This document shows, piece after piece, positions 11,544 through 22,510 of a stretch of DNA of 59,385 nt (positions are counted from its first letter, which is position 1; each line of letters opens with the position of its first letter). The DNA comes from Fragilariopsis cylindrus CCMP1102 (taxonomy: Eukaryota; Bacillariophyta; Bacillariophyceae; Bacillariales; Bacillariaceae). The DNA lies in the NCBI GenBank assembly GCA_900095095.1, contig FMBT01000538.1, forward strand, positions 1-59,385. Direction: 5' to 3'. A program made the translations under genes and the position numbers. The notes under the pieces are model-generated. The model ran no database searches. It was given only the letters and a program-made list of their open reading frames with translations, and was not told the origin of the DNA.

Positions 11544-13148
11544 TTAAGTACTTTCCGACAAAAATGCATCCTGAAGGGAATACGAACCAAGTCCACTTCC
11601 AGCACCGTTTGATTCCATTTGTTTTTTGTAATATACATACGCACCACCGGATGTTCCTCCAATCAACATTAAACCGAATATCCATCGTCCCCAATGAGAA
11701 TGTCTATGTTTGTTGCCATCGTTATTGCTATCGTGGTTGCCTTGTTTGTGTGCATTAGGGTCTTCCTTTTCGACTCCATCATCACTTAAACAGGTCATCG
11801 GCGATCGTTGAGCACAAGCGACGGGATCACCACACCTCATACATGCATAGCAAACGTGTGGTTTCTCACCATACGAGAAGGTTTCACACAATGCTATTAA
11901 AACAGCTTCAGAGTTCAATCCATTCCAAGAAACTATTTGACTTACGTCATGATTGATAGTAACGAACGGACTTTGATGGATACCATGTCTCATTTGCATA
12001 TCTAATGAATATTGCAACAGAGTATTTTCTTCATCTTTTTCAGGAGAACCACTATCGGCAATACACGCCTCGATAATGGTATTATCAATGTTTGAATGTA
12101 AATATGCGTCCTTGACGCATTTTTCATTAGCAAAGTAATCAGAATCCCAACAAAGATTCGAAAATTGATCAATGTAATCCCAGTACACCTTAGGGTGCTT
12201 GTAATGTTTTGTTATACACAAACGCCGTAAGGCTTCTACGACGATATCCTTTCCATCCGTATGACGGTGTGAGACGTGACAATACCGCCCTCCATTCGTA
12301 CATAATTTGTAACATGGTTCATCGGGTGCATCCTCATTACCAATACAACCAAGAGCTTTACCATCAAGTAGGACGGGACGTTCTTTAAAGCGTAACAAAT
12401 TCAGTTTATTATCCCATGTTGATTCGTCTGAATTATCATTTAAATCAAATGCCCGTGCAATCGAAGAAAAATTTGACGCAATAAATTCCTTTGTGTGTGT
12501 ATCGATTGGAGAATACCATAAATCCATTTCGACCTTGTTGTCAAACTTAGGTGTATGCCATGCAATTTCTGATACGACGAGGCCAGTGAAATTTTTCTTA
12601 TTATTAATGATCTGATGAATTGCATGGTATTCATTCTTAGAAATCATTACACTAGGAATAGAAATATCATGTCCCGATCCGTCATCAGCTAATCGTAAAC
12701 GTTCGTCCATATTAGTATGGTTTTGTATAAAATTATTTTCAGTGTCACCAATCAATACAGCAGCTGCTCCCAATTGTTGTGCGTTACGGACCTTCTTAAC
12801 GAATGTACAATCACCGCGTTCTACCAATAACATGAATGGTGCACCACTATCCTCTGGTATATGCAATTCTTTAATGACCTCCATCTGATCAAGATTGCTG
12901 TTACAAAGTTTACGATTTTTGGATAAAAATTTAACGGGTAATACGAGTCGTCCCTCCGGTCCATGTCCTAATCGTCCAAACATAGAAGATACATGCGGCC
13001 ATGATGCATTGAGACGTAAGTTTGTCGGGATATGAAAATTCAAATACGTTGATTCATTTGCTGGAAAATGCGCGTTAGCACAAGATACCAGCATCAATAA
13101 GAATAATGAAGCGCAGGTATATACGATTGCTGTGGAAGACTCTTTCAT
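11544..13148 (-). CDS. Vacuolar sorting receptor (BP-80/VSR family)
   Basis: Single-exon, 534 residues from the ATG at 13148; the frame is open 5 codons further but without an ATG. Signal peptide (VYTCASLFLLMLVSCANA), then a protease-associated domain (LVERGDCTFVKKVRNAQQLGAAAVLIGD), then the VSR central region with paired cysteines (CYKLCTNGGRYCHV, LCWDSDYF, SPFVTINH), a Cys-rich segment (CYACMRCGDPVACAQRS), one membrane segment (WIFGLMLIGGTSGGAYVYY) and a short cytosolic tail. This is the full plant/protist VSR layout apart from reduced EGF repeats. The family carries soluble hydrolases from the Golgi to lytic compartments. The tail SYSLQDAF is Tyr-containing but is not a clean YxxPhi signal. 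Confidence 0.88.
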   Translation of the reverse strand: MKESSTAIVYTCASLFLLMLVSCANAHFPANESTYLNFHIPTNLRLNASWPHVSSMFGRLGHGPEGRLVLPVKFLSKNRKLCNSNLDQMEVIKELHIPEDSGAPFMLLVERGDCTFVKKVRNAQQLGAAAVLIGDTENNFIQNHTNMDERLRLADDGSGHDISIPSVMISKNEYHAIHQIINNKKNFTGLVVSEIAWHTPKFDNKVEMDLWYSPIDTHTKEFIASNFSSIARAFDLNDNSDESTWDNKLNLLRFKERPVLLDGKALGCIGNEDAPDEPCYKLCTNGGRYCHVSHRHTDGKDIVVEALRRLCITKHYKHPKVYWDYIDQFSNLCWDSDYFANEKCVKDAYLHSNIDNTIIEACIADSGSPEKDEENTLLQYSLDMQMRHGIHQSPFVTINHDVSQIVSWNGLNSEAVLIALCETFSYGEKPHVCYACMRCGDPVACAQRSPMTCLSDDGVEKEDPNAHKQGNHDSNNDGNKHRHSHWGRWIFGLMLIGGTSGGAYVYYKKQMESNGAGSGLGSYSLQDAFLSEST

Positions 13149-13737
13149 CGTCGGTCGTTGCAATATTGGTACTGTATAGTGAAGGGTAGAAGTATTCTAC
13201 GGTAGTAGTCAGTTAGGAGATAATAATAACAAGGTTGAGATGAACGCTATTGTTGCTTGTAATGAATGACTTGTCTTCTTTTTTAAGTGAAAGCAAAACA
13301 GAGAAAACAGAAAATAACACATCATAGCGAAACAATAATAGATCGTGTCGTGAACACAGAAAATTGTATCGTGCTGAATGTTTCATGTCATCGCATGATA
13401 GGTGCATGCGCGCAATTATTTATTGTATTTAAAACTAAAAAATGCCTACTGTACTTCGAAGTAACATCCGCGATTTGAAAAAAATCGAAAATCAGCGCGC
13501 GCACGATGTAGTTATTGCTTATTTGCTTCACGCACGTACGTCGGGATCCATCACAAAAAAAAAGCATCAAGACAGAAGCCGACAAGATCTGCTAGAAATT
13601 GTTTAACTTACGATGACGACATGACGACGGATATATGAAAGCAAAACCACTTTTCTTTTTTACCACTGCTCTTGTCGACAACGGTACTACAAAACGGTTA
13701 GGAGAGACGTCGTAACAAGCAAAAAATAACTATCACC
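13149..13737. promoter_or_regulatory. Shared upstream region of divergent genes
   Basis: Spacer of about 590 bases between the divergent sorting-receptor and lumenal-protein genes. It includes a GC-alternating patch (GCGCGCGCACG near 13494). No specific operator can be named. Confidence 0.45.
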
Positions 13738-14548
13738 ATGAAAATCGTATCACAGCTTGGACTATTGGTGTTCCTCGTATCAGGAGGAACAACACCGGCT
13801 TGTGAAGCCTTTAGCAACCCACAACGAAAGACAACACAACCGAATAATAATATCAACGAAGTAGCAGTAGTAGTAGCACAAGAAGCACAACAGCCACAAT
13901 CATCTAGTAGAAGAGAATTGTTCCAGAAGACAGCTTCCTCTATTGCTGGTATCACCGGAGCCATCGCCTTACCAGGATTGGTATTAGCGCCATCACAACC
14001 AGCCTTTGCAAGTGGTGGAGCAACAGCGGGAAAATACACGTGAGTAATGTTTTTTTTCAATAGAAGATATTGGAAGTTGTTGTTGTTGTTGTTGTACAAA
14101 TAAATCTATACACAATTTTCATCTAGAACAAATTTTTCTGCACATTCACTCACATTCACATTCAAATTCACATTCAAATTCACATATTATTACCATTTTA
14201 TTAGAACTATCCCTATTGCTAAGAGACGTTATTATGGACGTGTACAAGCGGCGGTACATGAATTTTTATTACTCGGTCCTGAAGTTGTGAAAGCTGACTT
14301 TTCTGCACCAACAATTCAAGCATTTTTTGATATAAATGGTAAGAAATGAAATAAAATGAAATCAATCAATCATTCATGCGAGTGCAAGTAAAACGAAATG
14401 AAATGAAATGAAATGAATGGAGGAGGCTTGTGTTATCGGAAGGTGACTGTTTATTATTTTAAAAACTCGACTTTTCGAACTTGATCCGCACCAAAAAACA
14501 AATACTCATCATCATTGATTTTTCCTCTTCTTTCGTTACTATTCAAAT

Positions 14549-14588
<40 letters not shown>

Positions 14589-14987
14589 TTAGGCTTAGTT
14601 GTTGTTCAAGCAAAAAGGAAAGATATAAATGGATCATGTACAAAGAAAGATAAAAATTGTAAAGGAAAAGAAGTACGCGATTCACAATATAATGATATGA
14701 AAACAAGTATGTATTTGTTGGGAAATGCATTCCGTTTGAATCAAACAAAGGCACCGGATAATTTACCATCTGTTCGTGCCGCTAAAAAATTCTTTAAAGA
14801 AATGGATTTAGTGGAAAAAGCTGTAAAGAAAGGACGTAAAAATGACAAAGATAGTGTGATTCATTATGCTGCTGCATTAGAAGCATTAGATTGTTTTCTA
14901 GATTTAGTGGAATTACCACCCACGGATTCTGGTAACTACGATAAGGAATTTAGTCGTGCTACTGGTGATTCTGCAAGAATTACATAA
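13738..14987 (+). CDS. Thylakoid-lumen protein, probable Psb31/PsbQ'-like PSII extrinsic subunit
   Basis: Three exons, 13738-14039, 14205-14338 and 14593-14987, with frame-preserving GT-AG introns; 276 residues. The N-terminus is tripartite: signal peptide ending CEA|FSNP, a transit stretch, then a twin-arginine thylakoid signal (SSRRELFQKTASSIAG...SQPAFA|SGG). The mature part is about 170 residues and mainly helical (TIPIAKRRYYGRVQAAVHEF, SMYLLGNAFRL, SVRAAKKFFKEMDLVEKAV, ALEALDCFLDLVELPP). The size, lumen targeting and helical character fit the four-helix-bundle Psb31/PsbQ' proteins that stabilise the oxygen-evolving complex in diatoms. The assignment to Psb31 is from remembered resemblance. 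Lumen location is better supported than the exact subunit. Intron 2 contains a (CA)n run at about 14549-14580. Confidence 0.72.
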
Positions 14988-15387
14988 AAAAGAAACTACA
15001 CGAAATAATAATAATAATAATAAAAAGAGAATGAATGAAAAAGAAACGAGAGAAAGTATTAATAACATCAATAATAATAAGAAATCCTACTTAACAGCAT
15101 ATTATACCGAATCGTAATTTTACAGTAATATAAGTATATATTTTTACAGTTTTTTGACTTATGTTATCATTATTTATAATATGGTTCAAAGGAGGAATGT
15201 TTTTCTTAATTATTATATCCTTCTCTTTGTGTTTCGCATTATGATATATCGAAACTTGCTTCGTCTGAAAAGAAGTAGTGTGTAGTGAAAGTATTTTCAT
15301 AACAATATAGATAGATATATAACTCTATCGTCATTTTCTTTAATTTACGAACGATTGGATATGAATGGATCATGATCATCTCTCTTC
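14988..15387. other. Spacer between converging genes
   Basis: About 400 bases of AT-rich 3' flank with ATA and AAT repeats. No gene seen. Confidence 0.5.
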
Positions 15388-17187
15388 TCAATTATCTTCT
15401 TCACAAATACAAGTGCAGCATCTCTTGTTTTGTTTGGTTCCACATTTTACAACAACATCAGAGTCTTTTCTACAAACACGCCCCCGTTTGCAACTGGCTC
15501 TTAATGAAACAAGTTGCGACATGTCACAAACTGCGTCAGGCATTTTTCCCGTAAATTTATTGATTTGGACATTAAAGGTTTTTAGTTTTGTTAACAAACC
15601 AAATTCGGTAGGAATCGTTCCTTCAAACAGATTACTCTGTAACTGAACGAAGTCCAAATCGACCATACCACCGATATCTGTACTCATGGTTCCAGTAAGT
15701 TGGTTATTGTTGACATCTAATGTTCTTAACTTTGTTAGTTGATAAAGTTCCGTCGGTAAAGATCCAGTCAACAAATTAAAATCCATATCAATAAAGACCA
15801 ACTTTTCTAATTGACCAAGTTCCGTTGGAATCGTTCCTGATGTATTTCCTTGTTCCATTTCTATTACAGCAAGTTCTGGTAATAATCCCAATTCGGTTGG
15901 TATCGTTCCGGCCAATTCTCTTTTTTCGAATCTGATTGATTTGACGCACCCTTCATTTTCATCAGTAATAAGTCTCGTGCAATTTAAACCTAACCAATTA
16001 CATTCATTATCGCTACCTAAAAAGGGTGTACTCGTAATGGGTGCACCAGTAACATTCCAATCTTGACCGGCAGTTGAATGGTAAAATATAGCCATTACCC
16101 AACGTTGAATGATTTTTTCATCACCTGGACAAAGTTGGAATTTATCCTCATTGAGAATCCAATCGGTTGCTTTACCTTGAGGAGTTGTTATATCACGATT
16201 CAGATTCGGACCATCTACCGCTACTACTGAATCCAATGCGGCTAGGATCGATTCTTCTCTCTCAGCGGGTGTAAAAAATTGACATGTAGGAGACACTGAC
16301 GGATTAGCACTTGCACTCGGACGACTTGTACTTGGTGAAGCACTTGGACTTGAAAAAGGACTAGTACTGGGCGAAGAACTTGGGCTTGCGAAAGGCGATG
16401 GTGATAGGGATTCAGTAGAGAAGAATGATGGAAAGAAAGTTGTTGGAGAGAATGTCGTAGTAGGAGATAGGGTTATTGGAGAAGAACTTGGTTCGAAGGA
16501 CGGCGAGTTTGAAGGTTCAAGACTCATCGAAGGCGGATTAGATGGGATATCGGTTTCAGTAGGGCTATCGGTCGGAATACTGCTTGGGATAGAACTCAAG
16601 GAGGGTTCTTCACTCGGAATTGAGCTCAAGGAGGGTTCTTCACTTGGAAAAGAACTCACAGAAGGTTTATCACTCGGAATTGAGCTCAAGGATGGACTAT
16701 TGCTTGGAAAAGAACTCACAGATGGATCCTGACTGGGAAATGAAGAAAGAGAAGGATGAAATGACGGTACGATCGATGATGTAGGTGATAGAGATGGCAT
16801 ACTACTAGCCGTAGGGACACTATTCAAGGCCATGAAAAATTCCGCACTTTCATCTTCACGTTCTCGAAGTGTGGCCTTGGTAGTAACAAAATAGTTGTCA
16901 TTGTCGTTGTCGTTGCTATTGTTGCTATTGTCTTCATCAGTCACACCAAAAGAATTCCATAACAAGGAGGGATTGCGTAATCGACCATTTCGGACCCTTC
17001 CAATAGTATTACCATCACCTTCGTAATTGTTGTTGTTGCTGCTGCGGTACCTAAGTGGCGTAGCAAGGACGAAGATTGTCGACGGGGAGTTTGTCAACAA
17101 AACGGCCAAGAGAGATAGCAACATTGTGGCTGCTGTTACACTTGAAGCAGAGTAAGGAGTAGACCGATTCATCATCATCATCATCAT
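15388..17187 (-). CDS. PS-rich leucine-rich-repeat secreted/receptor-like protein
   Basis: Single exon, 599 residues. Signal peptide (MLLSLLAVLLTNSPSTIFVLA), a long Ser/Pro stalk built of SxxPSxxPS units (residues about 125-300), a conserved cap (EREESILAALDSVV, KIIQRWVMAIFYHSTAGQDW, NECNWLGLNCT), then about five plant-type LRRs of the GTIPTELGxLxxL pattern and a Cys-rich C-terminus (CRKDSDVVVKCG, CCTCICEED). There is no membrane segment after the LRRs, so it is likely secreted or wall-attached. It is the intact, intronless counterpart of the broken four-exon gene at 9049-11021, in opposite orientation. Ligand and role are unknown; LRR proteins of this type are abundant in diatoms. Confidence 0.85.
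   Translation of the reverse strand: MMMMMMNRSTPYSASSVTAATMLLSLLAVLLTNSPSTIFVLATPLRYRSSNNNNYEGDGNTIGRVRNGRLRNPSLLWNSFGVTDEDNSNNSNDNDNDNYFVTTKATLREREDESAEFFMALNSVPTASSMPSLSPTSSIVPSFHPSLSSFPSQDPSVSSFPSNSPSLSSIPSDKPSVSSFPSEEPSLSSIPSEEPSLSSIPSSIPTDSPTETDIPSNPPSMSLEPSNSPSFEPSSSPITLSPTTTFSPTTFFPSFFSTESLSPSPFASPSSSPSTSPFSSPSASPSTSRPSASANPSVSPTCQFFTPAEREESILAALDSVVAVDGPNLNRDITTPQGKATDWILNEDKFQLCPGDEKIIQRWVMAIFYHSTAGQDWNVTGAPITSTPFLGSDNECNWLGLNCTRLITDENEGCVKSIRFEKRELAGTIPTELGLLPELAVIEMEQGNTSGTIPTELGQLEKLVFIDMDFNLLTGSLPTELYQLTKLRTLDVNNNQLTGTMSTDIGGMVDLDFVQLQSNLFEGTIPTEFGLLTKLKTFNVQINKFTGKMPDAVCDMSQLVSLRASCKRGRVCRKDSDVVVKCGTKQNKRCCTCICEEDN
16591..16740. repeat. Coding 30-bp tandem repeat (PS stalk)
   Basis: Five consecutive 30-bp units, alternating two variants so that 60-bp homology is visible, encode the SS(I/F)PSxxPSL decapeptides of the LRR protein stalk. 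The first two units share a perfect block, CTCAAGGAGGGTTCTTCACT. This suggests growth by unequal exchange. Confidence 0.9.
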
Positions 17188-18520
17188 CTTGATCGATTGA
17201 TTCAGTTACAGAAGAAGTAGACGTGCTTATTACTGTTGTTACTAAATTTGTGCTGTGTTGCTTTTTCAAAACACAGGAGGAATGAGTTGTGAGCACAAAT
17301 GGAAAGTGAACTTGAAATCAGATTCGAAGATGAATAAACAGTCAAATACTGTATAATCTCGCTATTGTTCATTGCTTTTGCTGTGTGCAACTCTTCATTT
17401 CTATCCTTTCACTTCTATTCTTCTCTACTACATTCTACTCCGGTCGGATACAATCTCAAATAATCACGGGAATCGTATTACATTGGGGATCATAGAACAA
17501 AAAATCTAATCGCAATCATAATAAAATCAGTCCCTCGAGGAGATGCATGATTTTTTCTTTCTTTCTTTCCCGGGCCGGAGAACTAGTCTCATTGTACCGC
17601 TAATGCATGTGCGATACAGTAGCCATTGCGTATATGACTTTTGTTGTCTGTATGATTTTTGAAATTCAAAAATTTGCTTCTTGTGTGTGAATGGGATTCG
17701 ATTTTCTTCTATATCTAAGATCGAACATTGATTGATAGTAGAGTTTCCACGGCGGTAACGAATATGTCGTTGTAAATTAAACTGTTGTACGAGATGTACG
17801 TACTATGGGTACCTACTTACCTATGAATCATATAGTACCCCTTCAAGCTAAAAAAATAATAGAAAAGTACTCTAAAAGTGAGCCTCGCATATCTCTCTAC
17901 ATTACATATATTGTAAGACAGGTTATGCAGTGCAAATTTGCAATCAGACTGGCATGTACTTCAAGTACCCTTCAACTTACCTGGCTGTTGAACAAAGTGA
18001 GACATAAAAATGGGTAGTAATGTACAATTATGCATTCCATTTTAGGTTTGGATGCTTCACTAGTTACTATGTCAAAACTATTTACTAATTGATCAACACA
18101 TAAAGATACTAAGAAGTCTACTACTATGAATACTGATGCAAAGGATAAAAACATATGTATTATCCCTATCATCATTTGATTTTATGCGTCGTACAGAAAT
18201 CCAGTTGGAATGGTGAGTGTTGTTAGGAATTCTATGTCCAAAATCCTTTACTTTACTCACTCAAAGGTACTTAACAATTATTCATAAGAGCGAGATTGGT
18301 GTCGTGTATTGATCACGACGAAATGATCTTTGTGAAACGTCATTATTTTTTCTCTCGTTTTCTCTTTAAAATATACTACACGGTGTAGTGGAAGTAGACG
18401 TAAAACGATCGAATCGCTTGTCTTATGGTGGTAATTTTTAATTGTTTGTATATACGTGCAAGTTTCTCATGATGAAACCCTTGCTACAGAATGATCTACC
18501 CTATTCATTCGTTCTTTGAT
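17188..18520. other. Long spacer upstream of LRR gene and downstream of ATG18
   Basis: About 1.3 kb with no convincing gene. The ORF at 17805-18017 has no recognisable domain. The part beside 17187 is the LRR gene's upstream region. Confidence 0.5.
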
Positions 18521-20564
18521 TCACTCTTCCTGGTCGTCGTCATCATTACCACCACCGTCGTCATCTTCTTTGAGTGGTTCTACAGTGGAATCCTTTTCGG
18601 AAGAGGCATCGACTTCTACTTCCTTGGTTGTGGTAGTAGTGTTTTCTTCATTGTTGTTGCTATCATTATTAATATCGTTATCCTTGTTATCGTCTTCAGC
18701 GGTACTATCATTTGCTGTTACTAGGTCTTTATTATCGGCACTATTGTCATCATTCGCTGAGAAATCTATCTCTTCAATTTCATTATTTTGTACTAAGGTT
18801 TGTGATTGACTCTGTTGCTGTTGCTCTTGCGATGACAATAATGGTTTGTCTTCAATGACAGGCTCCTTCCGATTCTGAATATTCCGAGGCTCAACAATAA
18901 CTTCACAAAAATCATCATCCGTCGTCTGTGTTTGAAATCTATGTGCCTCTTCTGCCATTTCATCTGATATACGAAGATGTCCAAAATGCATACTTGGATC
19001 ATCCTCGGACATATTTGCCGGTGTACCACCACCACTTCCACCACCGGGCACCCATCCCCTTGCTCGTCTTCTCCGTCGTTCTTCTTCTGTTTCATCAGCA
19101 GTGGATGAATTCTTAACTAATACATGATAGGCGACTCTACGTGCTTCCTGATGAGCAGCAAATTCACTTATTAATAGTACACCATTCCCGTCGTTGTCCC
19201 AACCAGCAACTGCAATCAGATGAGGTGCGTCACCAATAAATGCACATGCTAACGGATGAGGAACACCCCGGATCTGACAAATCGATTTCGGTTGTGATTT
19301 CGTACCCGACGCAGATGAAATCAATGATCCCATCAATAACCGACTCCCGCTACTTAAAAATGATATACTACTATTACTACTACTACTCCCATTAGTGGAG
19401 GAACCGCCGCCGCTGTTACTATTTCCGTTCTTCTTTTTAACACTTCCTTTTTTATTTTTCGTTGCTTCGTCTTTACTCCTATCAAGATAAAAAATATGTG
19501 TCGTACCTTTATCAGATGAACATGATAACCATTGATCATCTGATGAAAATGCTAAACATGTAATTTGTGCACGTTCTACACCCCGACGGAATTCATATAT
19601 ATTTTGTGATGTTCTTACGTCCCATACTCGAATAATTGTCCCTTTATGAGATGATGTTGCTAATTTTCTACCGTCCCCTGTTAAAATTAATGCTCGTAAT
19701 GTTGATTCATGCGCCTCTATAAGCTAAAATTTATTTATTTTGTTTTTGTAATGTTAAAGTCAATCAAGGAAAAAGAGATAGAAAGTGAGCAGAGCATCGA
19801 TTTTGAAATAGCATTTAGAAACACAAAGAAATGTTCTGATTTTCCGTATAAAGCAGAGCGTATGCAATACGTACCATAGTTTTCCGTAATCCGTATAGTT
19901 CTACACGTACATGACCCATCGTTACAGATGGACATGCTAATACCATATCTTGTACGGCTGTACTTAAACTTAATAATCCATATGGATTATCAGCAGTATA
20001 AATCTTATCACGTAAACTCAAATCGGCTAAATGATAGACGTATACACGATCACGTAATGCAACAGCAATAGCATCTTTACGTAATTTCACCTTTAATACC
20101 ATTTGTCGAAATGACAATTCACCAATTTCTTTTGGTACATGATCATCCCAAATCAAGACACGATGTGGTGCAGCATGTGGATCCGATCCACCACCCACTA
20201 AGGCCATTAAATTACATCGGAATAACATTTCAATTTGTCCAATCCCACCCCGTAAGGATCGTTCTACACTTAAATTATATTGTGGATGTAAATTATGTAC
20301 ACTAAACCCATTGGCTGTTCCTACTGCTAAACATCCACCATCTTGATTAAACGATACTGTTAATAACTGACTGCGATTTGATGGATGTTGTTGTTGTTGC
20401 TGTTGTTGATGATCATCAATAAAATCAAGTCCAGCAGCAGCAGCAGCGGAAGATGATGCTATTGGTGATGAACTATTATTATTGTTGTTATTGTTGTTAT
20501 TATCAATGATACCGCTACTGCCGTTCAAGGAGTTTGTTTCTATTAAAGAATCACGATCTTCCAT
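18521..20564 (-). CDS. ATG18: PROPPIN WD-repeat autophagy protein (ATG18/WIPI)
   Basis: Two exons, 19875-20564 and 18521-19723, joined by a GTACGT...TTTTAG intron in phase 0; 630 residues. After a low-complexity head (Asn, Ala, Gln runs) the WD repeats begin at LLTVSFNQDGGCLAVGTANG. Further blades include VLIWDDHVPKEIGEL, LILTGDGRKLATSSHKGTII and ITCLAFSSDDQWLSCSSDKG. The hallmark is the FRRG motif in NIYEFRRGVERA, whose arginines bind PI3P or PI(3,5)P2 on the two sides of the blade. The family acts at the phagophore and on endolysosomes. A long insertion (KNKKGSVKKKNGNSNSGGG) lies in the position of the membrane-contacting loop, and the C-terminus adds about 170 acidic, disordered residues not found in yeast. 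Confidence 0.88.
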
Positions 20565-21204
20565 GATTTATTTAGGGGGTAGAGAATTGGGAATATGTAT
20601 ATACAATGACGGTCCTATATGTGTTTGTTTTTTTGTGTCACTTTTGTTGTATCTCGCTCTATTCTGAGACGAGCGTACTGCAGTATGATGTTAGCGATTG
20701 GAAGAAGAATTTTTGTATTTCTTGAGTTTAAGTAAGCACGGACAAGCTAGCTTGTTGGACGAGCCAATTATGCGATCAGTAGAGAAGTTGGCGATGTCTA
20801 ATATATTGTTTTTGTGTTGCTTGGACTTTTCTCCTTGATTGAGATTGATGACACTTGTTGAAACAACTTCAAACATAAATAGTAGACATAGATTGATGAA
20901 TTCGCATTCATTAAAACAGAATTTCATTTTAAAGAGATTGAGTCGTGATTGAATCGTGATTGAACAAAACATCATCCTGAGCTCATTCGCGCACAAAGTT
21001 TGAAAACAAGATTTCAAATTCGGACCCGTGCTTTTTTCGCGTGTAAAATTGGACGGTGTACAAGCAAACTGTCTTCGATCACTTTTTCAGCGCGCGAAAA
21101 ACAAAATTGTAAACTTTTATTTTTTAGCTCCTGGAGCATTTGGATGTTACATCGACAACAATAATACATCAGATTTAACAGAATACTGCTCTAAGTGCCG
21201 ATCG
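20565..21204. promoter_or_regulatory. Shared upstream region of divergent genes
   Basis: About 640 bases between ATG18 (minus) and the lumen protein gene (plus). The plus frame stays open upstream of 21205 as far as a GTG at 21028, but the true start is taken at the ATG directly before the signal peptide. Confidence 0.45.
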
Positions 21205-22194
21205 ATGTGCTGCAACATGTTCGCCACTTTAGTATTGTTGTTCACACTTCATCTGCTTCATAATTGTCTAGGCCTTCAGAATAACAATGTACCGTTGTGC
21301 CGTCGCAAAATGGTCGCAGGCGTCGCTGCTTCATCACTCCTCTTGCCTTCCTATTCCCGTCGAGCGAATGCCGCATCACCGCCACCACCACTAATACTCG
21401 GTAACCTTGAACGAGTTGCAGGCATTGGTGATGGCTTTGATATGCTCGCCAACAAGCCGTTACAAGATATAGACATCCTCTATCCACCGTCTCTCAATGG
21501 TACGTGGGTATGCGAGCGGAAGGTTGTATCGGTCGAAGGAGATGTCAATCAAGCGGAAGGGGCGTGGAAGCTATTAGGTGGGTGCACCACACCTACGAGT
21601 AGTGGAGGAGATTTTCAAAAAGTAGAAGAGAAGTATTTAGTGCGTTTTATTGATTTACGTCGCACGACTGATGGAATTATTGGTCTGGATGGTAAAAAGT
21701 ATTATGGTGATGTCTTTGATCGTGGATATGAAATTGAGGAACGAACCGGTAGTAGTGGATCAGCAGCAGCAGCAGCAGCAGCAGCTGCAACTGTAGTACA
21801 ATGGGATCCTCGTGCACCCAACACTCTCAATTATAAAAAGTCGGATGGTAGCAGTAGTCCAGCAACAGAACTAAAGGTCGTACAACGTTCCGTAGAACCA
21901 CAGAATAATAAGGGAAGTTTAGCGGGTTCCAATGAATTGATACGAGTCACAACCACGACCAGTGCGTTGTTCGGATCTACTTCCTTTGATATTATATATG
22001 CCACTCGTGTCCAACGGCGTTGGAGGCGTGGTACCACCGAGGAGGGCGATCGAGTTGTTGAGGGACTTGAGATAGTGAAGACGTATCGCGTTCTTGATGG
22101 TATTGCGGGTATTGAATTTCCCACGTCGACTGTTAAATCAACAATTAGGTTGACACGAACGTACCCGACGAGGCCTGTGACTAAAGAATTATAA
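21205..22194 (+). CDS. Thylakoid-lumen DUF6816-like protein
   Basis: Start chosen at the ATG at 21205 (MCCNMFATLVLLFTLHLLHNCLG), which begins a signal peptide; 329 residues. It is followed by CRRKMVAGVAASSLLLPSYSRRANA|ASP, an RR-containing lumen-transfer signal with an AxA cleavage site. The mature protein has WVCERKVVSVEGD and a C-terminal TYRVLDGI...STIRLTRTYPTRP segment, as in the DUF6816 family of cyanobacteria and plastids, which has no established activity. An Ala run encoded by GCA repeats lies at about 21763-21785. Family membership is from remembered motifs; the targeting reading is strong. Confidence 0.68.
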   Translation: MCCNMFATLVLLFTLHLLHNCLGLQNNNVPLCRRKMVAGVAASSLLLPSYSRRANAASPPPPLILGNLERVAGIGDGFDMLANKPLQDIDILYPPSLNGTWVCERKVVSVEGDVNQAEGAWKLLGGCTTPTSSGGDFQKVEEKYLVRFIDLRRTTDGIIGLDGKKYYGDVFDRGYEIEERTGSSGSAAAAAAAAATVVQWDPRAPNTLNYKKSDGSSSPATELKVVQRSVEPQNNKGSLAGSNELIRVTTTTSALFGSTSFDIIYATRVQRRWRRGTTEEGDRVVEGLEIVKTYRVLDGIAGIEFPTSTVKSTIRLTRTYPTRPVTKEL

Positions 22195-22510
22195 AGACGA
22201 CCATCGTCGGAACAGTAATAATTATATAGGATAGGGTCTTTTTGAGAATGATATCATATATTATAATAATATATAATCGAAATGAATACAGTTTATATTG
22301 TATGGGGAACTATTGTGTCGAGATAATTCTACTAGGATGTGCTTATATTGGTATACCGCCAAAACTCGTCAAAGCAATAATAGATAATAAATAATACAGA
22401 AGCAATGATCACAAAAAAAAGTATCTATTCGCTTACAAGTTTAGAATAAAATTGTTACGGAAGATTTAAGCAACTCGTCATTAGAAGAAGAACACGCCGG
22501 ACGAAAGACG
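22195..22510. other. Short AT-rich spacer
   Basis: About 315 bases, rich in ATA and TAA, between the lumen-protein gene and an ankyrin-like pseudogene. Nothing else seen. Confidence 0.5.

Noticed and set aside
16591..16740. Regular 30-bp repeats as a CRISPR array
   Set aside because: Units are directly adjacent without spacers, lie inside a coding frame and encode a PS stalk in a eukaryotic gene.
17805..18017. ORF of 70 codons as a possible gene
   Set aside because: No homology, no signal, and stop-poor only over a short span; probably chance.
21028..21204. Upstream extension of the lumen-protein frame from GTG
   Set aside because: It lacks an ATG and would bury the signal peptide; the ATG at 21205 puts the hydrophobic core at the N-terminus.
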